Shown in pieces: positions 24,793 to 32,992 of a stretch of 64,000 nucleotides of DNA. This DNA is from Frondihabitans sucicola (lineage in GTDB: Bacteria; Actinomycetota; Actinomycetes; Actinomycetales; Microbacteriaceae): the NCBI RefSeq assembly GCF_030296615.1, contig NZ_AP027732.1:3911042-3975041 (forward strand). Reading direction: 5' to 3'. Below the pieces are notes generated by a model. That model saw only the letters and a program-made list of their open reading frames with translations. It was not told the DNA's origin and ran no database searches. Position numbers and translations under genes: made by a program. Within the stretch, counting starts at the first letter, position 1. Every line of letters begins with the position of its first letter.

Positions 24793-26961
24793 ATGACCGC
24801 TCGATCCGTGCATCATCGCGCTCTCCAGACGTTCGCGACCGTGGCCGCCGTGGCGGTCGTCCTCTCGGGGGCCAGCCTCGTCGGAGCGGGCAGCGCGGAG
24901 GCCGCGACTCGGGTGAGCTACACCGGGTCCCTCCCCACCTGGGCGAAGAAGGCGAATGCGACGGGATCGCCGTCGAGCACGACCGTGGTGCAGGGCGAGG
25001 CCTTCCTCGCGCTCCGGAACCAGGCCGGGGCCACCGCTCTCGCCAAGTCCGTCTCCGATCCGGCGAGTGCGGGCTACCGCCAGTACCTCACGCCTGCGCA
25101 GTGGATCGCCGCCTACGCCCCGACGCAGTCGACGTACTCGTCCACCGTCTCGATGCTCCGCGGGCGCGGCCTCACGATCACGGGCCAGCCGGCCGGTCGC
25201 CAGTACATCGTCTTCCGCGGCACGGTGGCAGCTATCCAGAAAGCCTTCAGCACCAGCCTCCGCACCTACAGCGTCGACGGGCAGGATCTCATCGCCCCGG
25301 CGACGACACCGTCTCTCGCCACCTCCGCGGGCAAGACGATCTCCGGGCTGACGCTCGACCAGGGTCGCCTCCTCACCAAGCCGGCCAGCACGTCGCAGGC
25401 GGGTTCGGCGAGGTCCGCCGGCTCGACCCTCTCGTCGCTGAGGTCCCTCCTGACGCCTGCCCTGTCGGCCCCGGCCTCCGTGACGGTCAAGACTCCGTGC
25501 TCGAGCTATCTGAGCCAGCATCTGGCCACCGTCCCCTCCACCTACGGCACCACCAGGATCTCGACGGCGAACTGCGGGTACACGCCGAAGCAGATCCGCT
25601 CCATCTACAAGACCTCGGCCTCGTCGGGCTCCGGCCAGACCGTCGCCATCGTCGACGCCTACGACTCCCCGACCATGCGAACCGACGTCGACACGTACTC
25701 GCGCCGCGTCGGTGAGCCCACGCTCACCGCCTCGCAGTACGTCGACCTGTCGCCCAGCAAGACGACCTTCACCGACAAGAAGGCCTGCGGCAACCCGAGC
25801 GGCTGGCAGGGCGAGCAGACTCTCGACGTCGAGGCCGTGCACGCCGTGGCCCCGAAGGCGACGATCCTCTACGTCGGCGCCACCGACTGCGGCGCCGGAA
25901 CCGACGTGGCTCTCTCGCGCATCCTCGACAAGGGTCTCGCCACCATCGTCAGCAACAGCTACGGCAGCGTCGGCGAGCCCAGCTCGAGCGGTTCGAAGGA
26001 CTACGTCCAGGGCGAGGTGAACCTTCAGCTCCAAGCAGCGGGCGAAGGCATCGGCCTCTACTTCGCCAGCGGCGACGACGGCGACGAGCGCGCCAACACC
26101 GGCACCTACCAGGCGGACTTCCCCGCGTCGTCCCCGTGGGTGACCGCGGTCGGAGGCACCAGCGTCGGCCTGACCAAGACGAATTCCACCGCCTTCACCA
26201 TGGGCTGGGGGAACACCCTCGACCAGATCGTCCCCGGCGCGCACCGCACTCTCCGGTACCACAGCAACCTCCCCGGCACGCTGTTCGCCGGCGGGGCGGG
26301 CGGCGGGCGGAGCCGGATCGCGGCCTTCACGGAGCCCTGGTATCAGAAGAGCGTCATCCCGACGTCCGTCGCGGCGGGCCGCCGCGCGGTGCCCGACGTC
26401 GCCGCCCTGGCCGACCCGTTCACGGGCTTTTTGATCGGCTATCACCCGATTTCCAACGAGACGACACTCGCCACGCACGCTTTCGGACTCGGAGTCGCCG
26501 GCGGAACCTCGCTCGCGACTCCGATCACGGCGGCGCTGGTCGCCACCGTGCAGCAGCAGACCAAGGCCGTCGTGGGCTTCGCGAACCCGGCGCTGTACTC
26601 GGTGGCGAAGTCGACGCCGTCGGCCTTCGCGGACGTCCTTCCGCGGGCGAAGAAGGTGGCGCTCGCCTACTCCGACGGCCACAACTCGTACACCGTGACC
26701 CTCGACACCGACTCGAGCCTGAAGACCACCAAGGGATACGACTTCGTGACCGGGCTCGGCCAGCTGAACATCGCCGCCGCAGCGAAGTTCGCCACACCGG
26801 CCCGTCCGAAGCCGAAGCCCACTCCGACGCCGACCCCGAAGCCCAGTCCCACCGCGACCCCGAGCCCGACGTCTTCTTCGACGCCGACCCCGACGCCGGC
26901 CCCCTCCGACTCCTCCTCGCCCGAGCCCACCGACACCCCGTCTCCCGACCCCACGCCGTAG
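24793..26961 (+). CDS. Secreted S53 (sedolisin/kumamolisin-like) serine-carboxyl peptidase
   Basis: A 722-residue exported protease. A signal peptide (about residues 1-38, ending GSAEA) precedes an activation propeptide (ASAGYRQYLTPAQWIAAYAPT) and the catalytic domain. Catalytic residues are visible: Glu about 340 and Asp about 344 in WQGEQTLDVEAVHA, the oxyanion Asp in YFASGDDGD, and Ser about 572 in GGTSLATP. A Pro/Lys/Thr/Ser-rich tail (about 675-722) may span the cell wall. The ATG at 24793 follows GGGGAAAGGA. It is divergent from the two-component operon. S53 enzymes act at acidic pH, which suits an organism living on plants or in acid soil. Confidence 0.92.
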   Translation: MTARSVHHRALQTFATVAAVAVVLSGASLVGAGSAEAATRVSYTGSLPTWAKKANATGSPSSTTVVQGEAFLALRNQAGATALAKSVSDPASAGYRQYLTPAQWIAAYAPTQSTYSSTVSMLRGRGLTITGQPAGRQYIVFRGTVAAIQKAFSTSLRTYSVDGQDLIAPATTPSLATSAGKTISGLTLDQGRLLTKPASTSQAGSARSAGSTLSSLRSLLTPALSAPASVTVKTPCSSYLSQHLATVPSTYGTTRISTANCGYTPKQIRSIYKTSASSGSGQTVAIVDAYDSPTMRTDVDTYSRRVGEPTLTASQYVDLSPSKTTFTDKKACGNPSGWQGEQTLDVEAVHAVAPKATILYVGATDCGAGTDVALSRILDKGLATIVSNSYGSVGEPSSSGSKDYVQGEVNLQLQAAGEGIGLYFASGDDGDERANTGTYQADFPASSPWVTAVGGTSVGLTKTNSTAFTMGWGNTLDQIVPGAHRTLRYHSNLPGTLFAGGAGGGRSRIAAFTEPWYQKSVIPTSVAAGRRAVPDVAALADPFTGFLIGYHPISNETTLATHAFGLGVAGGTSLATPITAALVATVQQQTKAVVGFANPALYSVAKSTPSAFADVLPRAKKVALAYSDGHNSYTVTLDTDSSLKTTKGYDFVTGLGQLNIAAAAKFATPARPKPKPTPTPTPKPSPTATPSPTSSSTPTPTPAPSDSSSPEPTDTPSPDPTP

Positions 26962-26991
26962 GCCGGGTCGCGCGATGACGCGGAACCTATG

Positions 26992-27033
26992 AATTTGCAC
27001 AACTGCACGTTTTCACTTGCGTAAATTTGCAGT
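26992..27033 (+). promoter_or_regulatory. Direct and inverted repeats upstream of TetR-MFS operon
   Basis: AATTTGCA occurs at 26992-26999 and 27024-27031, 32 bp apart, and ACTGCA (27002-27007) is mirrored by TGCAGT (27028-27033). The stretch is AT-rich and ends about 18 bases before the TetR start, as expected for a promoter with repressor sites. Confidence 0.5.
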
Positions 27034-27051
27034 GCGAGCAAGAATTGGTCC

Positions 27052-27666
27052 ATGGTTCCCGAACAACCGGGTCTGCGCGACCGAAAACGCGAAGAGACCC
27101 GCCGCCGCCTCGAAACGGCCGCCGTCACGCTCGTCCTCCGAGACGGCATCGAACACACGACCGTCGATTCGATCAGCGCCACGGCGGACGTGTCGTCCCG
27201 CACGTTCTTCAACTACTTCGACACGAAAGAAGACGCGATCCTCGGCATCAGAGATGCCGAGCTCACGCCCGACTTCCTGGCCGAACACCTCGCCCATCAC
27301 GACGGCGCCGACATCGTCGAGTCGACCGTCGCGCTCCTGACGTCGCTGCTCAGTCCCTCGATCGAGGGCGCGGCGCTGCACGAGCAGCGGGTCGAGGTCC
27401 TGCGTCGCCACCCGCACCTGTTCGGGCGGCACGTCGTTCAGATGACCCGCATGATCGACGAGCTCGTCTCGGCGGTCGGCACGGTCCTGCGCAACGACGG
27501 CTCTCCGGCCGACCGCGCGGAGGCCGAAGTGCTCCTCAGCCTGTGCGGCGGAGCCGTCCGCTCCGTCGTCAAACAGTGGGTCGACGAAGGCGCATCCGCG
27601 CCGACCGACACCATCCAGCCACGCGCCACCGCGCTGGTCCGCTCTCTCCTCGAAAGAATCTCATGA
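27052..27666 (+). CDS. TetR-family repressor of an MFS exporter
   Basis: A 204-residue TetR regulator. The helix-turn-helix region is RRRLETAAVTLVLRDGIEHTTVDSISATADVSSRTFFNYFDTKEDAIL (about residues 16-62), of the subgroup with an FFNYF recognition helix. The C-terminal domain, with HEQRVEVLRRHPHLFG, resembles MftR/AcrR-like ligand domains. The gene overlaps the exporter start by four bases (ATGA), so repressor and pump are made together, the usual feedback design for drug-induced efflux. Confidence 0.9.
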   Translation: MVPEQPGLRDRKREETRRRLETAAVTLVLRDGIEHTTVDSISATADVSSRTFFNYFDTKEDAILGIRDAELTPDFLAEHLAHHDGADIVESTVALLTSLLSPSIEGAALHEQRVEVLRRHPHLFGRHVVQMTRMIDELVSAVGTVLRNDGSPADRAEAEVLLSLCGGAVRSVVKQWVDEGASAPTDTIQPRATALVRSLLERIS

Positions 27667-29327
27667 CCTCCGTCGCAACCACCCCCGCGAAGGGTGTCGA
27701 CACCGGGTCGGGAAGACGGGGCATCCTGCTCGTCTTCGCCGGCCTCATGGTGACGATGCTTCTCGCATCCCTCGACCAGACGATCTTCTCCACCGCCCTG
27801 CCGACCATCGTCGGTGACCTGCACGGCGTGAACCTTCAGCTCTGGGTCACCACGGCCTACATCCTCGCCGAGACCATCGTGCTGCCCGTGTACGGCAAAC
27901 TCGGCGACCTCCTCGGCCGCAAGAACATCTTCATCGTCGCCATCGCGATCTTCATCCTCGGATCGATCGTCGGCGGTCTCGCGACGAACATGGGCACCCT
28001 CATCACCGGCCGCGCGATCGAAGGCCTCGGTGGCGGTGGCCTGATGATCCTGGCCCAGGCGATCATCGCCGACGTCGTGCCGGCCCGCGAGCGCGGCAAG
28101 TACATGGGCGTCATGGGCGGCGTCTTCGCCTTCTCGAGCGTCGCCGGCCCCCTGCTCGGCGGGTTCTTCACCGACGGCATCGGCTGGCGCTGGGCGTTCT
28201 GGATGAACGTCCCGCTCGGCCTGCTCGCCATCGCGAGCGCCGTGTTCTTCCTGAAGCTGCCGAAGCGCCGCGACCAGGGCAAGCCGAAGATCGACCTCTG
28301 GGGCATGATCCTGCTCGCCTTCGCCTCGACCAGCCTCGTCCTCGCGACCACCTGGGGCGGCAACCAGTACGACTGGATCTCGCCGCAGATCCTGGGCCTC
28401 TTCGCCCTCCTCGCCGTGTCGGGCGTCGCCTTCGTGCTCGTCGAGCGCAAGACCGCCGAGCCGATCATGCCGCTGCACCTGTTCAGGCAGTCGAACTTCG
28501 TCTTCACCACCGCTGCAACCCTGGTGGTCGGCATCGCGATGTTCGGCTCGATCGCCTACATCCCGACGTTCCTGCAGATGGTCACCGGGTCGAACGCGAC
28601 CCAGGCCGGCTTCCTCCTCATCCCGATGATGGCCGGCCTGCTCGTCACCTCGGTCGTCTCCGGGCAGATCGTGTCCAAGACCGGGCGCTACAAGTTCTTC
28701 CCGGTCGTCGGCATGGTCATCACAGCGGGCGCCCTGGCGCTCATGAGCACGATGACGGCGACCACGCCCCTGTTCGTCATGTGCGTCTACTTCGCCCTGA
28801 TGGGCATCGGTCTCGGCCTCGCGATGCAGATCCTCACCCTCATCGTGCAGAACACCTTCCCGCTCCGCGAGGTCGGCACGGCGACCGCGTCGAACAACTA
28901 CTTCCGCCAGATCGGCGCCTCGCTCGGCGCCGCGGTGGTCGGGAGCCTGTTCGTCACGAAGCTCACCTCGCTGCTGGCCGAACGGCTTCCCGCCGGCTCG
29001 GGCAGCGCGACCGGTGGCACCGACTCCCTGACGCCCGCCCTGGTCAAGAAGCTCCCGACCGCCCTGCACGACGTCGTCATCGGCGCCTACGCCGACGCGC
29101 TCACCCCGATCTTCCTGATCATGGTGCCGCTCGTCCTGCTGGCCGCGGTGCTGCTGCTCTTCGTGAAAGAGGTGCCGCTCGCGACGACACTCGACCGCGG
29201 GGCCGCCGAGAACCTGTCCACCGGTTCGATCGCGGTGGTGCCCGCCTCGACACAGACCGAGATCGAGGCGCAGGATCACGGCGACACGGGTTCGTCGGAC
29301 GACCGAGAGCCGGTCCCGGCGCACTAG
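27663..29327 (+). CDS. MFS drug exporter, EmrB/QacA (DHA2) type
   Basis: A 554-residue 14-helix multidrug:H+ antiporter. Recognisable segments are MTMLLASLDQTIFSTALPTIVGDL, VTTAYILAETIVLPVYGKLGDLLGRK (motif A), SSVAGPLLGGFFTDGIGWRWAFWMNVPLG (motif C and following) and a 14th helix LVLLAAVLLLFVKEVPL before an acidic C-terminal tail. The QacA-type aspartate in LDQTIF is present. It is co-translated with the TetR gene upstream and followed by a strong hairpin terminator. Confidence 0.93.
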   Translation: MTSVATTPAKGVDTGSGRRGILLVFAGLMVTMLLASLDQTIFSTALPTIVGDLHGVNLQLWVTTAYILAETIVLPVYGKLGDLLGRKNIFIVAIAIFILGSIVGGLATNMGTLITGRAIEGLGGGGLMILAQAIIADVVPARERGKYMGVMGGVFAFSSVAGPLLGGFFTDGIGWRWAFWMNVPLGLLAIASAVFFLKLPKRRDQGKPKIDLWGMILLAFASTSLVLATTWGGNQYDWISPQILGLFALLAVSGVAFVLVERKTAEPIMPLHLFRQSNFVFTTAATLVVGIAMFGSIAYIPTFLQMVTGSNATQAGFLLIPMMAGLLVTSVVSGQIVSKTGRYKFFPVVGMVITAGALALMSTMTATTPLFVMCVYFALMGIGLGLAMQILTLIVQNTFPLREVGTATASNNYFRQIGASLGAAVVGSLFVTKLTSLLAERLPAGSGSATGGTDSLTPALVKKLPTALHDVVIGAYADALTPIFLIMVPLVLLAAVLLLFVKEVPLATTLDRGAAENLSTGSIAVVPASTQTEIEAQDHGDTGSSDDREPVPAH

Positions 29328-29347
29328 CACCGCCACGACGCGCGGCG

Positions 29348-29372
29348 GAACGGGGGCTTCGGTCCCCCGTTC
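29348..29372 (+). terminator. Terminator of the TetR-MFS operon
   Basis: GAACGGGGG (29348-29356) pairs perfectly with CCCCCGTTC (29364-29372) around CTTCGGT, 20 bases after the MFS stop. Confidence 0.82.
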
Positions 29373-29414
29373 TGCCGTCTATCCGGAGCGGTCCCGCTCG
29401 GTCACACTGAGCGG

Positions 29415-29605
29415 ATGCACGACCGCTCCCACCCCTTCGCCAGCTGCTCCTGAGCCTGCTGGCGGCCCTGGCAGCGGTCGTCCTCGTCGTGGGCGCGGTG
29501 AGAGCCGTCGTCACAGGAGAATCGCCGATCTGGCTGCTCGGCGCGGCGATCGTGCTCGTGGCGAGCCTGATGCTCATCACGGCGCTCCGCCGAAAGCGAG
29601 ACTGA
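29415..29605 (+). pseudogene. Small two-helix membrane protein, apparent frameshift
   Basis: From ATG 29415 the frame gives MHDRSHP and soon stops. One base later in phase the sequence continues LRQLLLSLLAALAAVVLVVGAV and WLLGAAIVLVASLMLITALRRKRD, ending at TGA 29603-29605. Two hydrophobic helices with a positively charged C-terminus are typical of small actinobacterial membrane proteins of about 63 residues. Adding one C to the CCCC at about 29432-29435 joins the parts. Without that, no ATG or GTG opens the second frame before the first helix. Function unknown. Confidence 0.5.
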
Positions 29606-29621
29606 TCCCCGGTTCCGCTGC

Positions 29622-29689
29622 GTGGGCGGGTCCCCGCAGGCGCGGGCGGGTCTGCGGCGACCGGCCGAGACCTCCGGCAGCCCGCCCAC
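29622..29689. terminator. Long-range GC inverted repeat between convergent genes
   Basis: GTGGGCGGG (29622-29630) is complementary to CCCGCCCAC (29681-29689). A second copy of GGGCGGGTC lies at 29644. It sits between the stops of the small membrane protein gene and the gene at 29708. Confidence 0.35.
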
Positions 29690-29707
29690 ATCGGACGGGC
29701 GAGCGAC

Positions 29708-30274
29708 TCAGCTCATGACGCGAGCGACGACCGGAGCCTTCTCGCGACGCCGACGACGGATGTCGCTCGGCGTCTCTCCGAGCACGCGACGAATCGCCAG
29801 GGGCAGGATCACGCGCCGACGGCCGACGGCGGTCTTCCAGGTCAGGATCGCTCGGGGCGCGTCGGTCTCGCTGCTTCGGTAGTGCTCGAACGCCTGGTTC
29901 CACGGCTTCTTCGCCGCGAAGACCGAGTGGCCGCGCGGCGGGACGTCGCCCAGCCGGACGTGGCCCGAGACGTCGTCGGAGCCGGCCAGGAGCTCGACGT
30001 GAACGCCCTTGACGACGTGGTCGGTACGGTTCTCGACGCGCACGTCGTAGACGACGTAGCCCTTCTTGAACGACGTCGGCGCGAGGTGCTCGTGTGTCTT
30101 CTTGTCGAGGTAGTTGCTGAAGACGGTCACGACGAGCGGGGACTCCTGCCCGGCGAGGACGGGAACGGCCGCATCTTCCTGCTTCCGGAGCGAGCGCGCC
30201 GTGAGCCCCAGCGCGAGGGCCACCGGTGTGCCGACGACGAGAGCGCCGAACGCCTTGATCAGCGGTGCGACCAT
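29708..30274 (-). CDS. Membrane-anchored hypothetical protein
   Basis: A 188-residue protein with one N-terminal hydrophobic helix (AFGALVVGTPVALALGLTARSL, about residues 7-28) followed by a hydrophilic domain with a beta-rich middle (LVVTVFSNYLDKKTHEHLAP, GYVVYDVRVENRTDHVVKGV) and a very basic C-terminus (DIRRRRREKAPVVARV). I do not recognise a family. The ATG at 30274 has GAGGGG upstream. A longer start at 30307 would put residues before the helix without a ribosome site. It is divergent from the fabF-like gene. Confidence 0.65.
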   Translation of the reverse strand: MVAPLIKAFGALVVGTPVALALGLTARSLRKQEDAAVPVLAGQESPLVVTVFSNYLDKKTHEHLAPTSFKKGYVVYDVRVENRTDHVVKGVHVELLAGSDDVSGHVRLGDVPPRGHSVFAAKKPWNQAFEHYRSSETDAPRAILTWKTAVGRRRVILPLAIRRVLGETPSDIRRRRREKAPVVARVMS

Positions 30275-30480
30275 CAGAGAACCCCTCGAGAAGACATGTC
30301 CATACAAGAATCTTGCACCCGTTTACCCGACAGCTGGATCCGAGCTCCGGCGGGACTTGCCCGGGAGGCGACAAAACCGAGCCCCGTTTGTTGGACTTCT
30401 CCACGCCCTTTGGTCGACTCCTCCAGTGTTGAATGGATGGCGGCCGACTCGAACCAGGCACGATTCAAGGAGAACCACGC

Positions 30481-31722
30481 ATGAAGCCCCTGCAGAACCG
30501 ACGAGTCGCCGTGACCGGGATCGGCGTCGTCACGCCGTACGGAATCGGCGTGGACGCCTTCTGGAAGAGCCTCTTCGAACCCGCCGAACCGCTTGCGGTC
30601 CGCCGTGTCGACGAGGAGCAACTCGACGCGAGACGCCTCATGAGCCACAAGAACGCCAAGAACTCCGACATGGTCACCCGGATGGCCGTCGTGGCCGCCG
30701 ACGAGGCCCTCCGCGACGCGGGCCTGCTCAAGATCGACCCCGACGCGCCGAATCCGTCGACGAGCGACACCGGCGAGCTGATCGACGGCATCGACCACGA
30801 CCGCGTGGCCGTGTCCCTCGGCACGGGCATGGGCGGCGTCCAGACACTGGCCGAGCAGATCCTGGTCCTCGACCGCAAGGGCGAGCGCATGGTGTCGCCC
30901 CACCTGGTGCCGATGGTGATGCCGAACGCCCCCGCCGGCGCTCTGAGCATCCGCTACGGTCTTCGCGGCGTGGCGACGACCATCAGCACGGCCTGCGCCG
31001 CCGGCACCGACGGAATCGCCGCCGGCGCCCGCATGATCGCCCAGGGCACCGCCGACATCGTGGTCGCCGGCGGCACCGATTCCAGCCTCACCCCGGTCTG
31101 CCTCGCCGGCTTCGCCAACATGCGCGCGCTCTCGAAGACCGGGGTCGCCCGCCCCTTCGACCGCGACCGCGACGGGCTCGCCGCGTCCGAGGCGTCCGGC
31201 ATCCTGATCCTCGAGCCGTTCGACGACGCCGTCGCCCGCGGCGCGCACATCTACATGACGATCGACGGCGCCGCCTCGACGGCCGACGCCTACCACGTCA
31301 CCGCGCCGGCTCCCCACGGCACCGGCGCCGAGCGCACCATGCGCCTCGCCCTCGACGACGCAGGGCTCGAGCCGGCCCAGATCTCGCACATCAACGCGCA
31401 CGGCACGTCCACCGGCCTCAACGACGCCGCAGAGAGCGAAGCGGTCGCGCGAGTCTTCACGACGAACCGCCCGGTCGTCACCAGCATCAAGGGCGTGACC
31501 GGCCACTCGTTCGGGGCCGCCGGCGCCGTCGAGGCCGTCGCCGTCGCACTCACGATCAAGAACAAGACGATCCCGCCGACCGCCAACCTCGAGCACCAGG
31601 ACGAAGCGATCGACCTCGACATCCCCACCGAGGGCCGCTCGTGGGAGCCCGGCCCGGTGCTCTCGAACAGCTTCGGCTTCGGGGGCCACAACGGCAGCGT
31701 GGTCTTCTCTCCCGCTGTGTAA
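30481..31722 (+). CDS. fabF: FabF-type beta-ketoacyl-ACP synthase II
   Basis: A 413-residue condensing enzyme that elongates acyl-ACP with malonyl-ACP. The thiolase fold begins VAVTGIGVVTPYG. The catalytic cysteine is in STACAAGTD (about residue 172), and the histidines are in NAHGTST and GVTGHSFGAAG, with the final GFGGHN motif. AAGGAGA precedes the ATG at 30481. The usual actinobacterial fab cluster (fabD, fabH, acpP, fabF) is absent around it, so this is either a relocated copy or a second FabF for special acids. A divergent hypothetical and a membrane protein flank it. Confidence 0.93.
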   Translation: MKPLQNRRVAVTGIGVVTPYGIGVDAFWKSLFEPAEPLAVRRVDEEQLDARRLMSHKNAKNSDMVTRMAVVAADEALRDAGLLKIDPDAPNPSTSDTGELIDGIDHDRVAVSLGTGMGGVQTLAEQILVLDRKGERMVSPHLVPMVMPNAPAGALSIRYGLRGVATTISTACAAGTDGIAAGARMIAQGTADIVVAGGTDSSLTPVCLAGFANMRALSKTGVARPFDRDRDGLAASEASGILILEPFDDAVARGAHIYMTIDGAASTADAYHVTAPAPHGTGAERTMRLALDDAGLEPAQISHINAHGTSTGLNDAAESEAVARVFTTNRPVVTSIKGVTGHSFGAAGAVEAVAVALTIKNKTIPPTANLEHQDEAIDLDIPTEGRSWEPGPVLSNSFGFGGHNGSVVFSPAV

Positions 31723-31857
31723 TTTGTGCCCTTTCGCGACCCACTCGGCGCGGAGAGCGCCTCCTGGCCCACGAAACCGGGCTCCGGGGAGACCGACGGC
31801 GTGACGCCTCGCGACGGTGGCGGACCGGCGGCGCCCGAGGCCCTTACACTGACCGAC

Positions 31858-32508
31858 GTGAGCACCCTTCAACGACGAGCGCGGGCCGAGAACCGCGCGT
31901 CGGCGATGGTGGCGCTGCTCCTGGCCCTGCTCCTCTACGCCTTCCTGCCCGGCGTCATTCCCGCGTGGCTTCGCTTCGGCGTGGCCGTCGTGGCCGTCGC
32001 GCTTCTGCTGCCGCGCCTGTGGGTGAACCCCATCCGCCTCCGCCACTCGTCCCGCTGGGCGCGAACGCTCGGCATCGGGCAGTCGTTCTTCCTCGTTGCG
32101 GCACAGATCGTGGCGCTCGGTCTCCTCGTGGTGCAGCTCGTCGGCTCCACGACCGATACGGCGCCGCGCCTTCTGCTCGGCGCCCTCCAGATCTGGGTGG
32201 TGGGCGTCATCGCGTACGGCCTGGTGTTCTGGCAGCTCGACCGCGGCGGGCCGATCGCACGGCGGGCCGTCGGCGTCGACGAGCACGACCATCCCGACTT
32301 CCGGTTCCCGCAGGAGGCCGAACCCGCGACCTTCCTGCCGTCGTTCGTCGACTACCTCACGCTCGCCCTGGCGAACTCGATCGCCTTCACACCCACCGCG
32401 ACGATGCCGCTCACCAGCCGCGCCAAGATCCTGATCTCGGTCTCCTCGTTCACCGGGTTCGTCCTTCTCGGCGTGGTCATCGCCCGCGGGGTCGCACTGT
32501 TCATCTGA
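31858..32508 (+). CDS. DUF1345-like multi-pass membrane protein
   Basis: About 216 residues with five or six hydrophobic helices: AMVALLLALLLYAFLPGVIPAWL, FGVAVVAVALLLP, FFLVAAQIVALGLLVVQLVG, LLGALQIWVVGVIAYGLVFWQL and a C-terminal pair. FVDYLTLALANSIAFTPTATMPLTSRAKI matches the pore-like C-terminal region of DUF1345 proteins, which resembles two-helix ion channels. Function unproven. I chose the GTG at 31858 because TACACT lies seven bases upstream and could be the -10 of a leaderless message. A GTG at 31726 would add 44 hydrophilic residues. Confidence 0.65.
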   Translation: MSTLQRRARAENRASAMVALLLALLLYAFLPGVIPAWLRFGVAVVAVALLLPRLWVNPIRLRHSSRWARTLGIGQSFFLVAAQIVALGLLVVQLVGSTTDTAPRLLLGALQIWVVGVIAYGLVFWQLDRGGPIARRAVGVDEHDHPDFRFPQEAEPATFLPSFVDYLTLALANSIAFTPTATMPLTSRAKILISVSSFTGFVLLGVVIARGVALFI

Positions 32509-32519
32509 GGTGACAGGTA

Positions 32520-32534
32520 GTTCGAGGGGCGAAC
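32520..32534. promoter_or_regulatory. Candidate operator for the MarR-ABC operon
   Basis: GTTCG and CGAAC flank AGGGG, a 15-bp palindrome 20 bases before the MarR start and just upstream of a possible -10 (TAGAGT). Confidence 0.45.
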
Positions 32535-32554
32535 CATCGGCGTAGAGTGGGCCC

Positions 32555-32992
32555 ATGGCCGATCAGACGTCCCTCATCCGCGCTGTCCGCGCGCTCGCCC
32601 GAGCCTCCCGCGTGGTCGAGCGCGCGTCCGACGGGCTCAGCTTCGCCGACTACCGCGTGCTCGCGGCCATCTCGTCGGGTGAGGAGCGCGCGTCGCGCCT
32701 CGCCAACCGCCTGGCGGTGGGCAAGCCGGCCATCAGCGCGACGGTCGACTCGCTCCACAAGCGCGGGCTGATCCTGCGCAACGCCGTCGAAGGGGATGCT
32801 CGAGCGACCTCGCTGGCGATCAGCGAGGAGGGTGCCGAGCTGTTCGCCCGAATGGAAGGCAGGATGGCGCGCCAGCTCGAACTCCTCGCGGATCGCACGG
32901 GCGATCCCGCCGGGGTGATCGCCTCGCTCGCGTCCCTCGGCGACGCCGTCGAGCAGGCCATGCAGGAGCGCGAGCGGAGGGTCGACGCGTGA
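32555..32992 (+). CDS. MarR-family repressor of an ABC exporter
   Basis: A 145-residue MarR protein: LSFADYRVLAAISSGEERASRLANRL, recognition helix VGKPAISATVDSLHKRGLI and the wing region EGDARATSLAISEEG. It lacks the long N-terminal helix of some relatives but keeps the dimer helices at both ends. The stop overlaps the GTG of the ABC exporter by four bases, so the two are co-translated. MarR-heterodimeric exporter operons of this shape respond to drugs that the pump expels. Confidence 0.88.
   Translation: MADQTSLIRAVRALARASRVVERASDGLSFADYRVLAAISSGEERASRLANRLAVGKPAISATVDSLHKRGLILRNAVEGDARATSLAISEEGAELFARMEGRMARQLELLADRTGDPAGVIASLASLGDAVEQAMQERERRVDA

Noticed and set aside
24241-27000. Long antisense frame opposite the S53 peptidase gene
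   Set aside because: Low-complexity Gly/Arg/Val translation; the peptidase on the other strand has all catalytic motifs.
30274-32556. Long antisense frame opposite fabF and the DUF1345-like gene
   Set aside because: No recognisable domain and typical shadow composition.
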